Of a stretch of 64,000 nucleotides of DNA, positions 11,428 to 20,118 are shown piece by piece; positions within the stretch are counted from its first letter, which is position 1; each line of letters opens with the position of its first letter. Below the pieces are notes generated by a model that was not told the origin of the DNA, searched no databases, and saw nothing but the letters and a program-made list of their open reading frames with translations. A program made the translations under genes and the position numbers. This stretch comes from Gallionella sp. (GTDB lineage Bacteria; Pseudomonadota; Gammaproteobacteria; Burkholderiales; Gallionellaceae), in the NCBI GenBank assembly GCA_030682375.1, contig JAUXOL010000019.1, positions 109,459-173,458 of the forward strand, written 5' to 3'.

Positions 11428-11431
11428 ATCT

Positions 11432-12367
11432 GTGATCAGAATGCGACTTTTCCTGAGGTACAGTGAGGCACTGCTGTTGTGTCTGCTGGTTCTGCTTCCG
11501 CTGACGTCCCGGGCCGAGGGGCTGACGGTAACTTTACTGCTAAGCGACAGTAGCACGCCATATCAGGCTTTCCTCGATACTCTGAGTTTGCGTTTGCCTG
11601 CATCTATCAAGCTAATCGTGCAGAACCCGGTACGCAATGAAAATAGGGCGACAGGGGCGGACGATCTTGTGGTTGCGGTTGGCATGAAGGCCGCCGAGGC
11701 GGCTATTTCCACCAGCCTTCGTTCTCCGGTTCTGGCCGTAATGGTGCCCAAAGCCGGATATGACAGCTTGTTCCTGGGACAAAGCGCCCCATATGGCATT
11801 TCCGCCATCTATCTGGATCAGCCGTGGGAACGGCAGGTCGATTTCCTCTATGCGGTGATGCCGGATGTGGAACGGGTCGGCCTGCTGTATTCGCCCGAGA
11901 CTCGCCTCGAAGTCGCCCCATTGCTCAACAGCGTGGCGAATCACGGCGGCTCAGTCGTCGCGCAGTCCGTGCAGTCGACCGACAGACTGTTTGCCAGTCT
12001 GGAGAAGGTGCTGTCCGGCAGCGATGTGCTGCTTGCAATACCGGATAGTCGCATCTACAGCGCTGCCAGCATCCGTAACATTCTGCTGACCAGCTATCGC
12101 CACGAGGTGCCGCTGATCGGTTTGTCTCAGGGATATGTCAATGCCGGTGCGCTGGCCGCGATATTCACGCTTCCGGAACAGATCGCCGAACAGACCGCCA
12201 GACAGATTGTTGCGTTCGATAAAAAGAGGGCGCTGCCCACGCCGAGCTATCCGGAAAATTTCTCGGTCGCCCTGAATACGCAGGTGGCCAGATCGCTGGA
12301 AATTCGTTTGCCTTCCGAGGATGAGATCCGCAAGCGCATGCGCAAGGCAGGGGAGGAGGGGCGATGA
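11432..12367 (+). CDS. ABC-type substrate-binding-like protein (ABC_sub_bind/TrpX-like family)
   Basis: Signal peptide; VEDDL-type periplasmic binding fold, LLAIPDSRIYSAASIRNILLTSYRHEVPLIGLSQGYVNAGALAAIF. Confidence 0.65.
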   Translation: MIRMRLFLRYSEALLLCLLVLLPLTSRAEGLTVTLLLSDSSTPYQAFLDTLSLRLPASIKLIVQNPVRNENRATGADDLVVAVGMKAAEAAISTSLRSPVLAVMVPKAGYDSLFLGQSAPYGISAIYLDQPWERQVDFLYAVMPDVERVGLLYSPETRLEVAPLLNSVANHGGSVVAQSVQSTDRLFASLEKVLSGSDVLLAIPDSRIYSAASIRNILLTSYRHEVPLIGLSQGYVNAGALAAIFTLPEQIAEQTARQIVAFDKKRALPTPSYPENFSVALNTQVARSLEIRLPSEDEIRKRMRKAGEEGR

Positions 12368-14310
12368 GGCGCTTCGGCATCCGCAGCCAGATCACTGCGC
12401 TGACGCTCATCCCGTTGCTGGTGGTGGTGATCAGCATGGAGTCCTATTTTTTACAGGACCGCTTTGCCGATCTAGAAAATGACCTGCAGGAACACGGCAA
12501 ACTTCTGGCTCGTCAGCTTTCCGGCAGTGCCGAGTATGGCGTGTTCTCGAACAATCAAGCATTCTTGCAGGGCATCGCCGATTACACATTGATGCAAACC
12601 GATGTGCGCAGCATCGCCATTGTCGATGCCAGCTCCCAGATATTGCACTATGCTTATGATACAAAAGGTAAAAATAGAGATCGCAAAAATGGACAGAACG
12701 AATACCGCGCTCAAGTCGACCTGTTGAATCCCATCAGCGTCGATGCCAAGAGTGTATGGATATATCAGCCCATAGTCCCGACCCAGGTCGGGCTGGATGA
12801 CTTGGTTGATGCACCCAAGTCACAGCAGATCGGTGCAGTCATCGTCGAAATGAGCAGGGCGCAGACCGAGGAACGCAAGTCGGAGATGCTCTGGTTCACG
12901 GTCAGTGTGACAGTTCTGATTCTGGCATTTCCCCTTTATGCGATATTTTTGGCCAGCCGCAATATTACATATCCGATCCGCCGCCTTAGCGATGCCGTAC
13001 AGAACATTGCCCGAGGCAATCTCGATACGCGCGTCTACGTCTCCCAGAGCGGGACCCAAGAATTGAGCGATCTTGCCAATGGATTCAATCACATGACCGC
13101 TCAACTTCAGGAAGAACGAGCGGCCCTGGAAGAGCGTATCAACGAGGCGACTCAAGCGTTGCGCGAGAAAAAAGAGGAAGCCGAGCGCGCCAGCCACGAC
13201 AAGAGCCACTTCCTCGCGGTGGCAAGCCACGATCTGCGCCAGCCCTTGCATGCGCTGGGACTGTACATCGCGGAATTGCAGCGCAAAGCTGTCGGCAGCG
13301 AACAACAACATTTGGTCGCACAAGTGGAACGCTCAGTCGAATCGCTTTCCACGTTGCTCAATGCCTTGCTCGATATTTCCAAGTTGGATGCGGGCGCTAT
13401 TGTGCCGCATATGCAAATTTGCGACGTGGGCGCAATGCTCAAGCATGTAGCGGCTGATTACCAGATACTCTCCAGCCTGCGAAACATCAGTCTGGTCATT
13501 CGACCTTGTGCCCTGCATGTCCACAGCGATCCCATGTTGCTAGAGCGCATTCTGACTAACCTGGTCAGCAATGCACTGCGATACACCCCGCAGAATGGCC
13601 GCGTGATTATCGCCTGTCGGCGGCGCGGCGACAGACTGCGCATAGAAGTACGCGACAACGGCATCGGCATTTCCAAGAGCGATCAGGCGAATATCTATCG
13701 CGAATTCTTCCAGCTGAATCAACCGCAACTCGATTCCAGCAAAGGACTGGGCCTAGGGTTGGCTATTGTGGACCGTCTGGTCAAATTGCTCGGGCATCGG
13801 ATCGATCTGCGTTCAGCTCCTGCCAAAGGAACGGTGTTTGCGGTGGAGGTTCCGATAGCTTCCGGGGCGATCGAGCCGTCCATGGGCAGCCCCATCGAAT
13901 CGGAAACCGATTCCGCGACTGATAGCTCTACCTTGGCCGGCAAACGGCTGCTGGTGGTCGACGATGACGAAATGGTGTTGAACAGCACGGCCAGCATCCT
14001 GTTGTCGTGGGACTGCGATGTGACCTTGGCGACAACGGTGGCACAAGTCGAGCAGTACCTGCAAAGCGGCATGACGTGGGACATGATCATCAGCGACTAT
14101 CAGCTGGAACACAACGCAACCGGAATCGACGTGATTTCCATGGTGCATCAGCGTCTGGCTAAAACTCTGCCGTGCATTCTGGTCAGCGGGGATACCGGTC
14201 CGACTGTGCTTAAGCTTGCCGCAGTAAGTGGCTATCATTTGCTGCACAAACCGGTTAAGCCCGCCAAACTGAGATCCTTAGTCATTCATCTGCTGGAAGA
14301 GTCGCGGTAA
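12364..14310 (+). CDS. Hybrid sensor histidine kinase with HAMP, HisKA, HATPase and receiver domain
   Basis: Two TM segments, HAMP, FLAVASHDLRQPLHALGLYI H-box, N/G boxes, C-terminal LLVVDDDEMV..ISDYQL receiver; overlaps previous gene by 4 bp. Confidence 0.92.
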   Translation: MRRFGIRSQITALTLIPLLVVVISMESYFLQDRFADLENDLQEHGKLLARQLSGSAEYGVFSNNQAFLQGIADYTLMQTDVRSIAIVDASSQILHYAYDTKGKNRDRKNGQNEYRAQVDLLNPISVDAKSVWIYQPIVPTQVGLDDLVDAPKSQQIGAVIVEMSRAQTEERKSEMLWFTVSVTVLILAFPLYAIFLASRNITYPIRRLSDAVQNIARGNLDTRVYVSQSGTQELSDLANGFNHMTAQLQEERAALEERINEATQALREKKEEAERASHDKSHFLAVASHDLRQPLHALGLYIAELQRKAVGSEQQHLVAQVERSVESLSTLLNALLDISKLDAGAIVPHMQICDVGAMLKHVAADYQILSSLRNISLVIRPCALHVHSDPMLLERILTNLVSNALRYTPQNGRVIIACRRRGDRLRIEVRDNGIGISKSDQANIYREFFQLNQPQLDSSKGLGLGLAIVDRLVKLLGHRIDLRSAPAKGTVFAVEVPIASGAIEPSMGSPIESETDSATDSSTLAGKRLLVVDDDEMVLNSTASILLSWDCDVTLATTVAQVEQYLQSGMTWDMIISDYQLEHNATGIDVISMVHQRLAKTLPCILVSGDTGPTVLKLAAVSGYHLLHKPVKPAKLRSLVIHLLEESR

Positions 14311-14366
14311 CAATCAATTTTTCCGGATGTACAAGGGTGAAAACGTACTGCGTGAATCGCATCCAT

Positions 14367-14394
14367 AATTCGCATAATGTATAAGCGGTGAGCC
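14367..14394. other. dif-like XerCD site (left attachment junction): XerC arm plus central TGTATA, degenerate XerD arm
   Basis: AATTCGCATAA TGTATA AGCGGTGAGCC; compare E. coli dif GGTGCGCATAA TGTATA TTATGTTAAAT. Confidence 0.7.
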
Positions 14395-14504
14395 GCTTTC
14401 CATTGATTTCATTGGATTTCCAAAGGGTCGCGCAGCCTGTAAAACTGTTCCGAGTTTGACCATGTTCATGATTTTCCATCCTCCTGTCAAAGTGATTTTC
14501 GATT

Positions 14505-14960
14505 TCATACCAGCCTCAATTCCGGCTTTTGGGGTTCTTTCAGGCTCCGCTGATGCCGCTTTAAAACAGGCCCACGGGTGCCAATCTGGAAGCGGTAAGG
14601 ATAGGTAACCACCCAATAGCCGTTGTCCTCTCTACGACCCTCCAATCGCCCCTCTGCCAGCAGGAAGCGAATCCGGCGAGACGTAACGCCCCAATCCCTA
14701 GCTGCAAATGAAACGGGAACATGGCTTTTCACGAAAGACACACGCCCGTTTTTTTCCATAGCGCCAGCTGGCACCTTCTCGGGCATTGGCTCATGAACCT
14801 GACGGGCAAGATATCCGCCACGCTTTGGCTGTGGTTTGGGACTCGACCAGTGCATTTTTACCGGAGCTTTAGTTTCGATAGACGGCTGCCCCCGCCCCTG
14901 CGGGACAGGGACAGCCGACGCCGAAAGCTCGCTGGTTGCGTTGTCGTTCGGGTCTTTCAT
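14505..14960 (-). CDS. Hypothetical protein with C-terminal winged/MerR-like HTH segment
   Basis: VPVSFAARDWGVTSRRIRFLLAEGRLEGRREDNGYWVV; ATGA overlap with upstream gene. Confidence 0.55.
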   Translation of the reverse strand: MKDPNDNATSELSASAVPVPQGRGQPSIETKAPVKMHWSSPKPQPKRGGYLARQVHEPMPEKVPAGAMEKNGRVSFVKSHVPVSFAARDWGVTSRRIRFLLAEGRLEGRREDNGYWVVTYPYRFQIGTRGPVLKRHQRSLKEPQKPELRLV

Positions 14961-15418
14961 CGTGTACCTCCTATGCGTTGAATTTGTACTTGCGGTGGGG
15001 TCTGCACCACTTCCGGCTGGCGTCTGCGGTCAGGGAAGGGGATGACGGTATGGGCGGTCTTCTGGCGACCAGATGCGGCGTACATCTGCCGCCAAAGCCG
15101 AGCCTGCGAGAACACCTGTTCGACGTTAGCCAGGTAAACGGCATCGAAGCTGCGACCGTTCGGCGCAATCAGCTCACGGCCTCGAACCATCCAGCCTTCC
15201 CAATAGACGCCGGGCAGGGCATAGCCACGCAAGACTCGAAGCATGCGGAAGGCCATCCACGGAATACGCGCCCCGCCTGTTTCCCAGTTCTGAATCGTGC
15301 GACTGGTAACGTCCAGCGCATCGGCGGCTTGCTCGCGGGTCAATCCAGCCTGACGGCGAAGATCGCGGAAATCTTCCGGGTCTATCCAGCGGCGTGAACG
15401 TGGCAGACGGCGGCTCAT
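14957..15418 (-). CDS. XRE-like HTH protein, candidate VC1465/XafT-family (DUF3653-like) Xer recombination activation factor
   Basis: DFRDLRRQAGLTREQAADALDVTSRTIQNWETGGARIPWMAFRMLRVLRGYALPGVYWEGWMVRGRELIAPNGRSFDAVYL: HTH followed by a W-GW---G-L--P-G--F segment; sits in a dif-bounded element. Confidence 0.6.
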   Translation of the reverse strand: MSRRLPRSRRWIDPEDFRDLRRQAGLTREQAADALDVTSRTIQNWETGGARIPWMAFRMLRVLRGYALPGVYWEGWMVRGRELIAPNGRSFDAVYLANVEQVFSQARLWRQMYAASGRQKTAHTVIPFPDRRRQPEVVQTPPQVQIQRIGGTR

Positions 15419-15618
15419 AGCTGCCTCCCTTCGATGAGTTTGGCAGGGGGATAGACCCACCACTTTTTCGAGAGGGGATGCTTACGCGCCCCAATTAGGC
15501 GGCCCTTTTGCGCCAACCGCGCCAGGTGCGATGCGCTCTTGCCTGTCACCTGGGCGAAGTCGGCAAGGCTCATGCCTTCCTGCTGGTGCAATGTCTCATT
15601 GCAGACGGTTTTGCTCAT
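15415..15618 (-). CDS. Small HTH-like protein
   Basis: MSKTVCNETLHQQEGMSLADFAQVTGKSASHLARLAQKGRLIGARKHPLSKKWWVYP; ATGA overlaps both sides. Confidence 0.5.
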   Translation of the reverse strand: MSKTVCNETLHQQEGMSLADFAQVTGKSASHLARLAQKGRLIGARKHPLSKKWWVYPPAKLIEGRQL

Positions 15619-16043
15619 AGCGGCCTCCCGGCTTCGAGCAGGCGCAGGGCTGCGTAGAGGTGTCGCATGGCTTCCTGTACTTCGGGTTCGTCGGCCTCTT
15701 CGCCGGTCGATAGTTCGTGCAGCTGGCACGATGCCGCGTAGGTCAGTTCCTCGCGTTGCGCCTCGGTCAGCACGATGCAAGCTGCGGCTGCCGACTCGGG
15801 CGCGTCTTCGCTGCGCGAAGAGCGCGGCCCCTCATCAGGACAGCGCAGGTTCTGAGCTTTGCGGCAATTCCACGGCAGGCCGTCTGCAGGAGGCAGGGGG
15901 TCGGCTACGCCTAATTCCGGCCAGATGACGCTGACCGAACTTCCGCGACCCAGCTCTCGCGAAGGCTCCACGGCAGTACAGCCGCGAGAAGATTCGGGAA
16001 CTTCGAGCAGACCTACGGCTTTTTTGCTTTCCGATTTACGCAT
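15615..16043 (-). CDS. Hypothetical protein
   Basis: ORF MRKSESKKAVGLL... first gene of the four-gene overlapping run. Confidence 0.4.
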   Translation of the reverse strand: MRKSESKKAVGLLEVPESSRGCTAVEPSRELGRGSSVSVIWPELGVADPLPPADGLPWNCRKAQNLRCPDEGPRSSRSEDAPESAAAACIVLTEAQREELTYAASCQLHELSTGEEADEPEVQEAMRHLYAALRLLEAGRPL

Positions 16044-16253
16044 GGCGACCTCCATGCGAAGGCACCGCAAACCAGCGCAAAGCCCCCCCAAAAACTGCCC
16101 GAAAAAGGTGGAACAGTATTTTTTGGAGCAGGTTTTCCGCTACAGGCCGCAACCCGTAAGGGATTGCGGGGTTTTGGAAGCGGTTTTTCCAGTCCCAAAT
16201 TGAGACTGAACGGCTACGTGTTACTGTAGCCAGAAGCTGACCGAGCAGCGCAC

Positions 16254-16760
16254 CTAGGGGAAAGGAGCGGAATTCCGGTAATCGTTGGAATGTAAAACGG
16301 GGCGTTTCGGGCAAAACTGTACCGCGAACCGTTCCGGGTTCGGTCTGCCTGATATTCGCATAATGTATATTTCTGACGGTTCAAAAACGGAATTCTGCTC
16401 GTCATAATTTCGCAAGTGTAAAACTCCCGCGCTCGCCGGTTCCGGTGTGCAAATCAGCACAGTTCCTAGCATTACAATCCTTAGTGTTGCCGCAGCTCCT
16501 CGGCTCTCGATGTAGCCTTTCCAGAATTCTCGCTTCTTGTCGCTGTTCGCCGTTCGCAGTTCTATTTCTGCAATGACTTGCATTTCGTCCAGTCCGGCTA
16601 GGGTGGCAAGTTGTATAGCTTCCTGATTGCTTGGATGGCGTTTTTCTTTTCTCCAGTTCGCGACAATTCCCGTTTGAATGCCTAGCACTTTTGCTAATGC
16701 GTAGTCGCTCGGTAGGTTTGCTCTGGTCTTTGCTTTGTCCAGCAGTTCATTTATTTCCAT
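16254..16760 (-). CDS. Phage repressor-like protein (DUF3693-like HTH); C-terminus spans the middle dif-like junction
   Basis: MEINELLDKAKTRANLPSDYALAKVLGIQTGIVANWRKEKRHPSNQEAIQLATLAGLDEMQVIAEIE; strong SD upstream (GGAGCGGAGATC); divergent from structural genes. Confidence 0.65.
   Translation of the reverse strand: MEINELLDKAKTRANLPSDYALAKVLGIQTGIVANWRKEKRHPSNQEAIQLATLAGLDEMQVIAEIELRTANSDKKREFWKGYIESRGAAATLRIVMLGTVLICTPEPASAGVLHLRNYDEQNSVFEPSEIYIMRISGRPNPERFAVQFCPKRPVLHSNDYRNSAPFP
16353..16380. other. dif-like site (middle junction)
   Basis: TATTCGCATAA TGTATA TTTCTGACGGT. Confidence 0.7.
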
Positions 16761-16898
16761 GATCTCCGCTCCTTCTGTAGGTGCAATTATGTTGCGCTGC
16801 AAAATTGTAGTTGACAAGACTACAAATTGTTAGTTATGGTGCGCTACCTGCATTTTTGTAGGTGTCCACGATGACAATCAACCACAGGAGCCACAAAC

Positions 16899-17219
16899 AT
16901 GAAAACCAAAATCGAAGTCCTCTCTGTCGAACACAAGTCAGGTCGCAGCAAAACCGGCACAGATTACAGCCTCGATATTTGCCAATGTATCGTCCGCGAC
17001 GTTGATCCGGATGGTGTCGAAAAAATCCAGATCGGCGAACTCGTCCTCCCGAAGAATCACCCGACCGTCACGCCCGGCCATTACGAAGGCACGTTCGGCA
17101 TTTCTGTCGGTCAGGACAAGCGCATCGGCGGCCGTCTCATCATGCTCACGCCGCTCAATTCCCCGCGTCCTTCTCTCTCGCCTCGTTCGTCTTCTGATTC
17201 GTCTCAAAAACCGGCCTAG
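16899..17219 (+). CDS. Inovirus single-stranded DNA-binding protein (pV-like)
   Basis: 106 aa, MKTKIEVLSVEHKSGRSKTGTDYSLDICQCIV; first gene of the rightward module. Confidence 0.65.
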   Translation: MKTKIEVLSVEHKSGRSKTGTDYSLDICQCIVRDVDPDGVEKIQIGELVLPKNHPTVTPGHYEGTFGISVGQDKRIGGRLIMLTPLNSPRPSLSPRSSSDSSQKPA

Positions 17220-17334
17220 TCCGGTTCCCGGCCTCCGTGTTGAGGCCGTTTTCATGGTTGCCTGTTCGTGTCAATCGCTGGCTGGCTCCGGTGTTCGGAC
17301 GGGCAACCTTCAAAACGAAAGGGGAGTGTGCGCA

Positions 17335-17415
17335 ATGAAAACTACCGATTTCCTGCTGCTTGTATCGCTCGGCCTTATCACCTTTTGGTCGTGTGTTGTG
17401 TATGCGTTCTACTGA
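17335..17415 (+). CDS. Small hydrophobic inovirus protein (26 aa)
   Basis: MKTTDFLLLVSLGLITFWSCVVYAFY, between ssDNA-binding protein and coat gene. Confidence 0.4.
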   Translation: MKTTDFLLLVSLGLITFWSCVVYAFY

Positions 17416-17479
17416 ATTCGCTGCTCGATCAGCGCATCCGTTCGGGCGGTTTCCCGGTAACTGCAAGGAGTGTATTCAA

Positions 17480-17695
17480 ATGAAAAATTATCAAAAGGCT
17501 GTAGCTGTTCTGGTTGGTCTGGGTCTGTCTGTTGCTGAGGCTCAAGCCGCTATCGACGTGACCGCCGTATCTACCGGTATCAGCGACGCGCAAACCGCCA
17601 TCTTGGCCATTCTGGGCGCGCTTCTGACCCTGTCTACTGCTATCTATGGTCTGGCCGCTGTCCAGCGCTTCATGAAGCGTCGCGCAGGCGCCTAA
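17480..17695 (+). CDS. Major coat protein (pVIII-like)
   Basis: Signal peptide, short acidic segment, TM helix, basic tail RFMKRRAGA. Confidence 0.8.
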   Translation: MKNYQKAVAVLVGLGLSVAEAQAAIDVTAVSTGISDAQTAILAILGALLTLSTAIYGLAAVQRFMKRRAGA

Positions 17696-17697
17696 TC

Positions 17698-18057
17698 ATG
17701 GCATTGCAAGTTGGCGCGTTCTGTTATGCCTCTCCGGTGGAAGCGGGGCGCGCCGCTTGCTCTCAGTTTCAGCCCTCTACGGTGATATATGCTAACGAGG
17801 TTAAAACCGTGACATGTTCCGGTTCGGATGCCCTTACGGGTGATCTGCTCTTGCAGGTGGTCACAACTGACACCGCAACTCAAATTTCTACTGTTCAGAA
17901 CATAACTCAATCGCTCACTTTTCCGCCCTGCGTACAGGAGGATTACATAGCCTATTTCGGCGTGATCTTCGGCGGCTTAATGGCGGTCTATGTGATCTGG
18001 CTGTGTGGTCGCTGGATGCTCTCATTCTTGGATTTCAACAGGGGCGCAAATGACTGA
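17698..18057 (+). CDS. Minor coat/membrane protein of inovirus
   Basis: 119 aa, one C-terminal TM segment, located between major coat and pIII-like gene. Confidence 0.5.
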   Translation: MALQVGAFCYASPVEAGRAACSQFQPSTVIYANEVKTVTCSGSDALTGDLLLQVVTTDTATQISTVQNITQSLTFPPCVQEDYIAYFGVIFGGLMAVYVIWLCGRWMLSFLDFNRGAND

Positions 18058-19843
18058 TGCCATCAAAAAACAAGGGCGGTTTTGCGCGGTGGCTCTCGCC
18101 GTCCGCGCAATAACTGCCCTCCGTTTTTCGCTCTTTCTGTTGGTTGTATTACTCGTTTCGCCTTCTGTTTATGCCGAGGGTTCTGTGCCTGTTTTGGGGA
18201 CTTACAAAAATACCGGATGCGGAACTACGGGCGGTGTCACTGCTTATGGTGCTACGTCTGCGGCCCTTTGCGCTGATGCTACTTCAAAAGGGGTCACTGG
18301 ATACTATTGCTATAGTAGTAATGGTTCTACCCTTTATATGCGTAATTCCGCTCCTGCGCATTATTACTATTCTTCCAATCTTACGTGCAACGGTAGTTAT
18401 AGTGCCTCCGGTTACTGCCCGGCGAATTCCATTCTTTCGGGTGGTTCCTGTCTCTGCGATTCTGGCTATTCTCCCGCTTCCGATGGTAAGTCCTGCGAAG
18501 TTGGCGTTCCTTTAACGGCTATCCAGCAAGCCGCACAAGCTGCGCAAGATGCTGCAATCGCCGCCGGTCACTCTGCCGGGGCTGCTCAAGCTGCCGAGGA
18601 TGCTGTATTAGCTCGTCCCGAATACGATGGGGTTTGCTCGTCTTGTCAGGTCGGTGTTGGAGAAACTGCCGCCACTGCATACGACTATTCCGCCATTGAG
18701 GGCGCAAGTGCTGCCATCGCTGCCGACACTGCCGCTAAATCCGGTCTTTGGTACGCTGGCGGCATCGTTGCCGGGGCTTTAGATGCTCAGGCCCAACAGC
18801 TATCGCAAACAGCCGTGCAAGCTCATATCGCAGGGCTTAAAGCTCAAGCCATCCTCTCAACGATACCTACCGCCCCCGAGGTTTTAGCCTCTGTTGCCGC
18901 TGCCGGATTGACTGTTACTGCTGGCGCATTGGCTCTGGCTGGTGCACCTGCAATCGCCCCGATTCTCGCGCTCTCTGGTGCGTTGCATTCCGGCATTCTT
19001 GCCGCGAACATTGACACCGCAAACCCTCTCACGGCTGCGACTGTGAACAATGTTCTGGCGGGTTCTGTCGGTAGCAATGCGAATCCGTTTCAGGTGCAAA
19101 TAATCTCGAAATCTGCATTGACTGCAACCGCAAATACCGCCGTCACCGCAACCGATGCCGCCCTTTCCGCTGGAACTGCTGTTGCCGTCATTACTGCCCC
19201 GAAATCGAATTGGCATTGGCAAGATCAACCGCAACCAGTACACGAAGCCGCCGCCACTGCCGGCGCAACTGCTGCCGTCGTAACTACGCAAGCCGCTGCA
19301 CCTCCTGCTGCTGTTGCCGAGGCTGTCGATGCTGCCGTTCAAGCTGCCTACGCTGGTTTGAGTCCCGAAGCTGCTGCTGTTGCTGCACAAGCTGCCGCTA
19401 CTGTCTCCGCTGCTGGTTACACTTCCGGCCAAGCTCAAACCGCTGGTGTTCAAGCTGCTGCGGGTTATACCGGGGGCCTCGGTGCGGCCTCTGCTGTTCA
19501 GGCTGCGACGGGTAGCGTTAACGGTCTAGCTACCGAATCCACGTTGGACAAGATCCTCGCGGCTATTAAGTCACCTTGGGCCGATCCTGTCGAAACTCTT
19601 GGGGCTGTTCCCGGTGATGAGGCTATCCCAACTGAGTCTCCCCAGTTCACCTATACCCCCGAGGTATTCGCTTCATCGGCTGGATGCCCTGCGCCGATTG
19701 TTTATAGTATCGGCTTCGGTATCGGGCAGAAATCAATTTCGTTTCAGCCGTTCTGTGACTTTGCCACAACTGTTCGGCCTTTGTTCCTCGCTATGGGTGC
19801 AATAGCGGCGTTCATCATCTTTGCGGGGCTTATGGGCTTATGA
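18050..19843 (+). CDS. pIII/TspB-like minor coat (adsorption) protein, very Ala-rich
   Basis: N-terminal TM/signal, Cys-rich receptor-like region, Ala-rich central region, C-terminal CPAPIVYSIGFGIGQKSISFQPFCDFATTVRPLFLAMGAIAAFIIFAGLMGL anchor. Confidence 0.75.
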   Translation: MTDAIKKQGRFCAVALAVRAITALRFSLFLLVVLLVSPSVYAEGSVPVLGTYKNTGCGTTGGVTAYGATSAALCADATSKGVTGYYCYSSNGSTLYMRNSAPAHYYYSSNLTCNGSYSASGYCPANSILSGGSCLCDSGYSPASDGKSCEVGVPLTAIQQAAQAAQDAAIAAGHSAGAAQAAEDAVLARPEYDGVCSSCQVGVGETAATAYDYSAIEGASAAIAADTAAKSGLWYAGGIVAGALDAQAQQLSQTAVQAHIAGLKAQAILSTIPTAPEVLASVAAAGLTVTAGALALAGAPAIAPILALSGALHSGILAANIDTANPLTAATVNNVLAGSVGSNANPFQVQIISKSALTATANTAVTATDAALSAGTAVAVITAPKSNWHWQDQPQPVHEAAATAGATAAVVTTQAAAPPAAVAEAVDAAVQAAYAGLSPEAAAVAAQAAATVSAAGYTSGQAQTAGVQAAAGYTGGLGAASAVQAATGSVNGLATESTLDKILAAIKSPWADPVETLGAVPGDEAIPTESPQFTYTPEVFASSAGCPAPIVYSIGFGIGQKSISFQPFCDFATTVRPLFLAMGAIAAFIIFAGLMGL

Positions 19844-20118
19844 CTTTTGTTACTTACCTGCTAACGCTTATTGGCCCCCTGGCTGTTCGTGTGATGATTT
19901 CCCTCGGCTTTACTGCGGTTAGCTTTGCCGGTGTTGTTACTGTCTTTGATTCCCTGATGCAAATTGCAAAAGATAATTGGTCTACGATGCCCCTTGCAGT
20001 TCTTCAATTGGCATCGTTGTCCGGCATTCCTGAAGCCTTGGGAATGATATTTGGAGCCTATACGGCGCGTGTTGCTGTGTGGTCGGTGATGAACGGCACA
20101 AAGTACCTTCTGCGATGA
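19840..20118 (+). CDS. DUF2523-like inovirus membrane protein (pVI-like)
   Basis: 92 aa, TM segments, between pIII-like gene and zot, 4-bp overlaps. Confidence 0.7.
   Translation: MTFVTYLLTLIGPLAVRVMISLGFTAVSFAGVVTVFDSLMQIAKDNWSTMPLAVLQLASLSGIPEALGMIFGAYTARVAVWSVMNGTKYLLR

Larger units (their letters stand above)
14378..16363. mobile_element. Candidate ~2.0 kb Xer-integrated (IMEX/satellite-like) cassette between first two dif-like sites
   Basis: Flanked by TTCGCATAATGTATA sites at 14367 and 16353; four overlapping minus-strand genes including an XafT-like protein. Confidence 0.55.
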
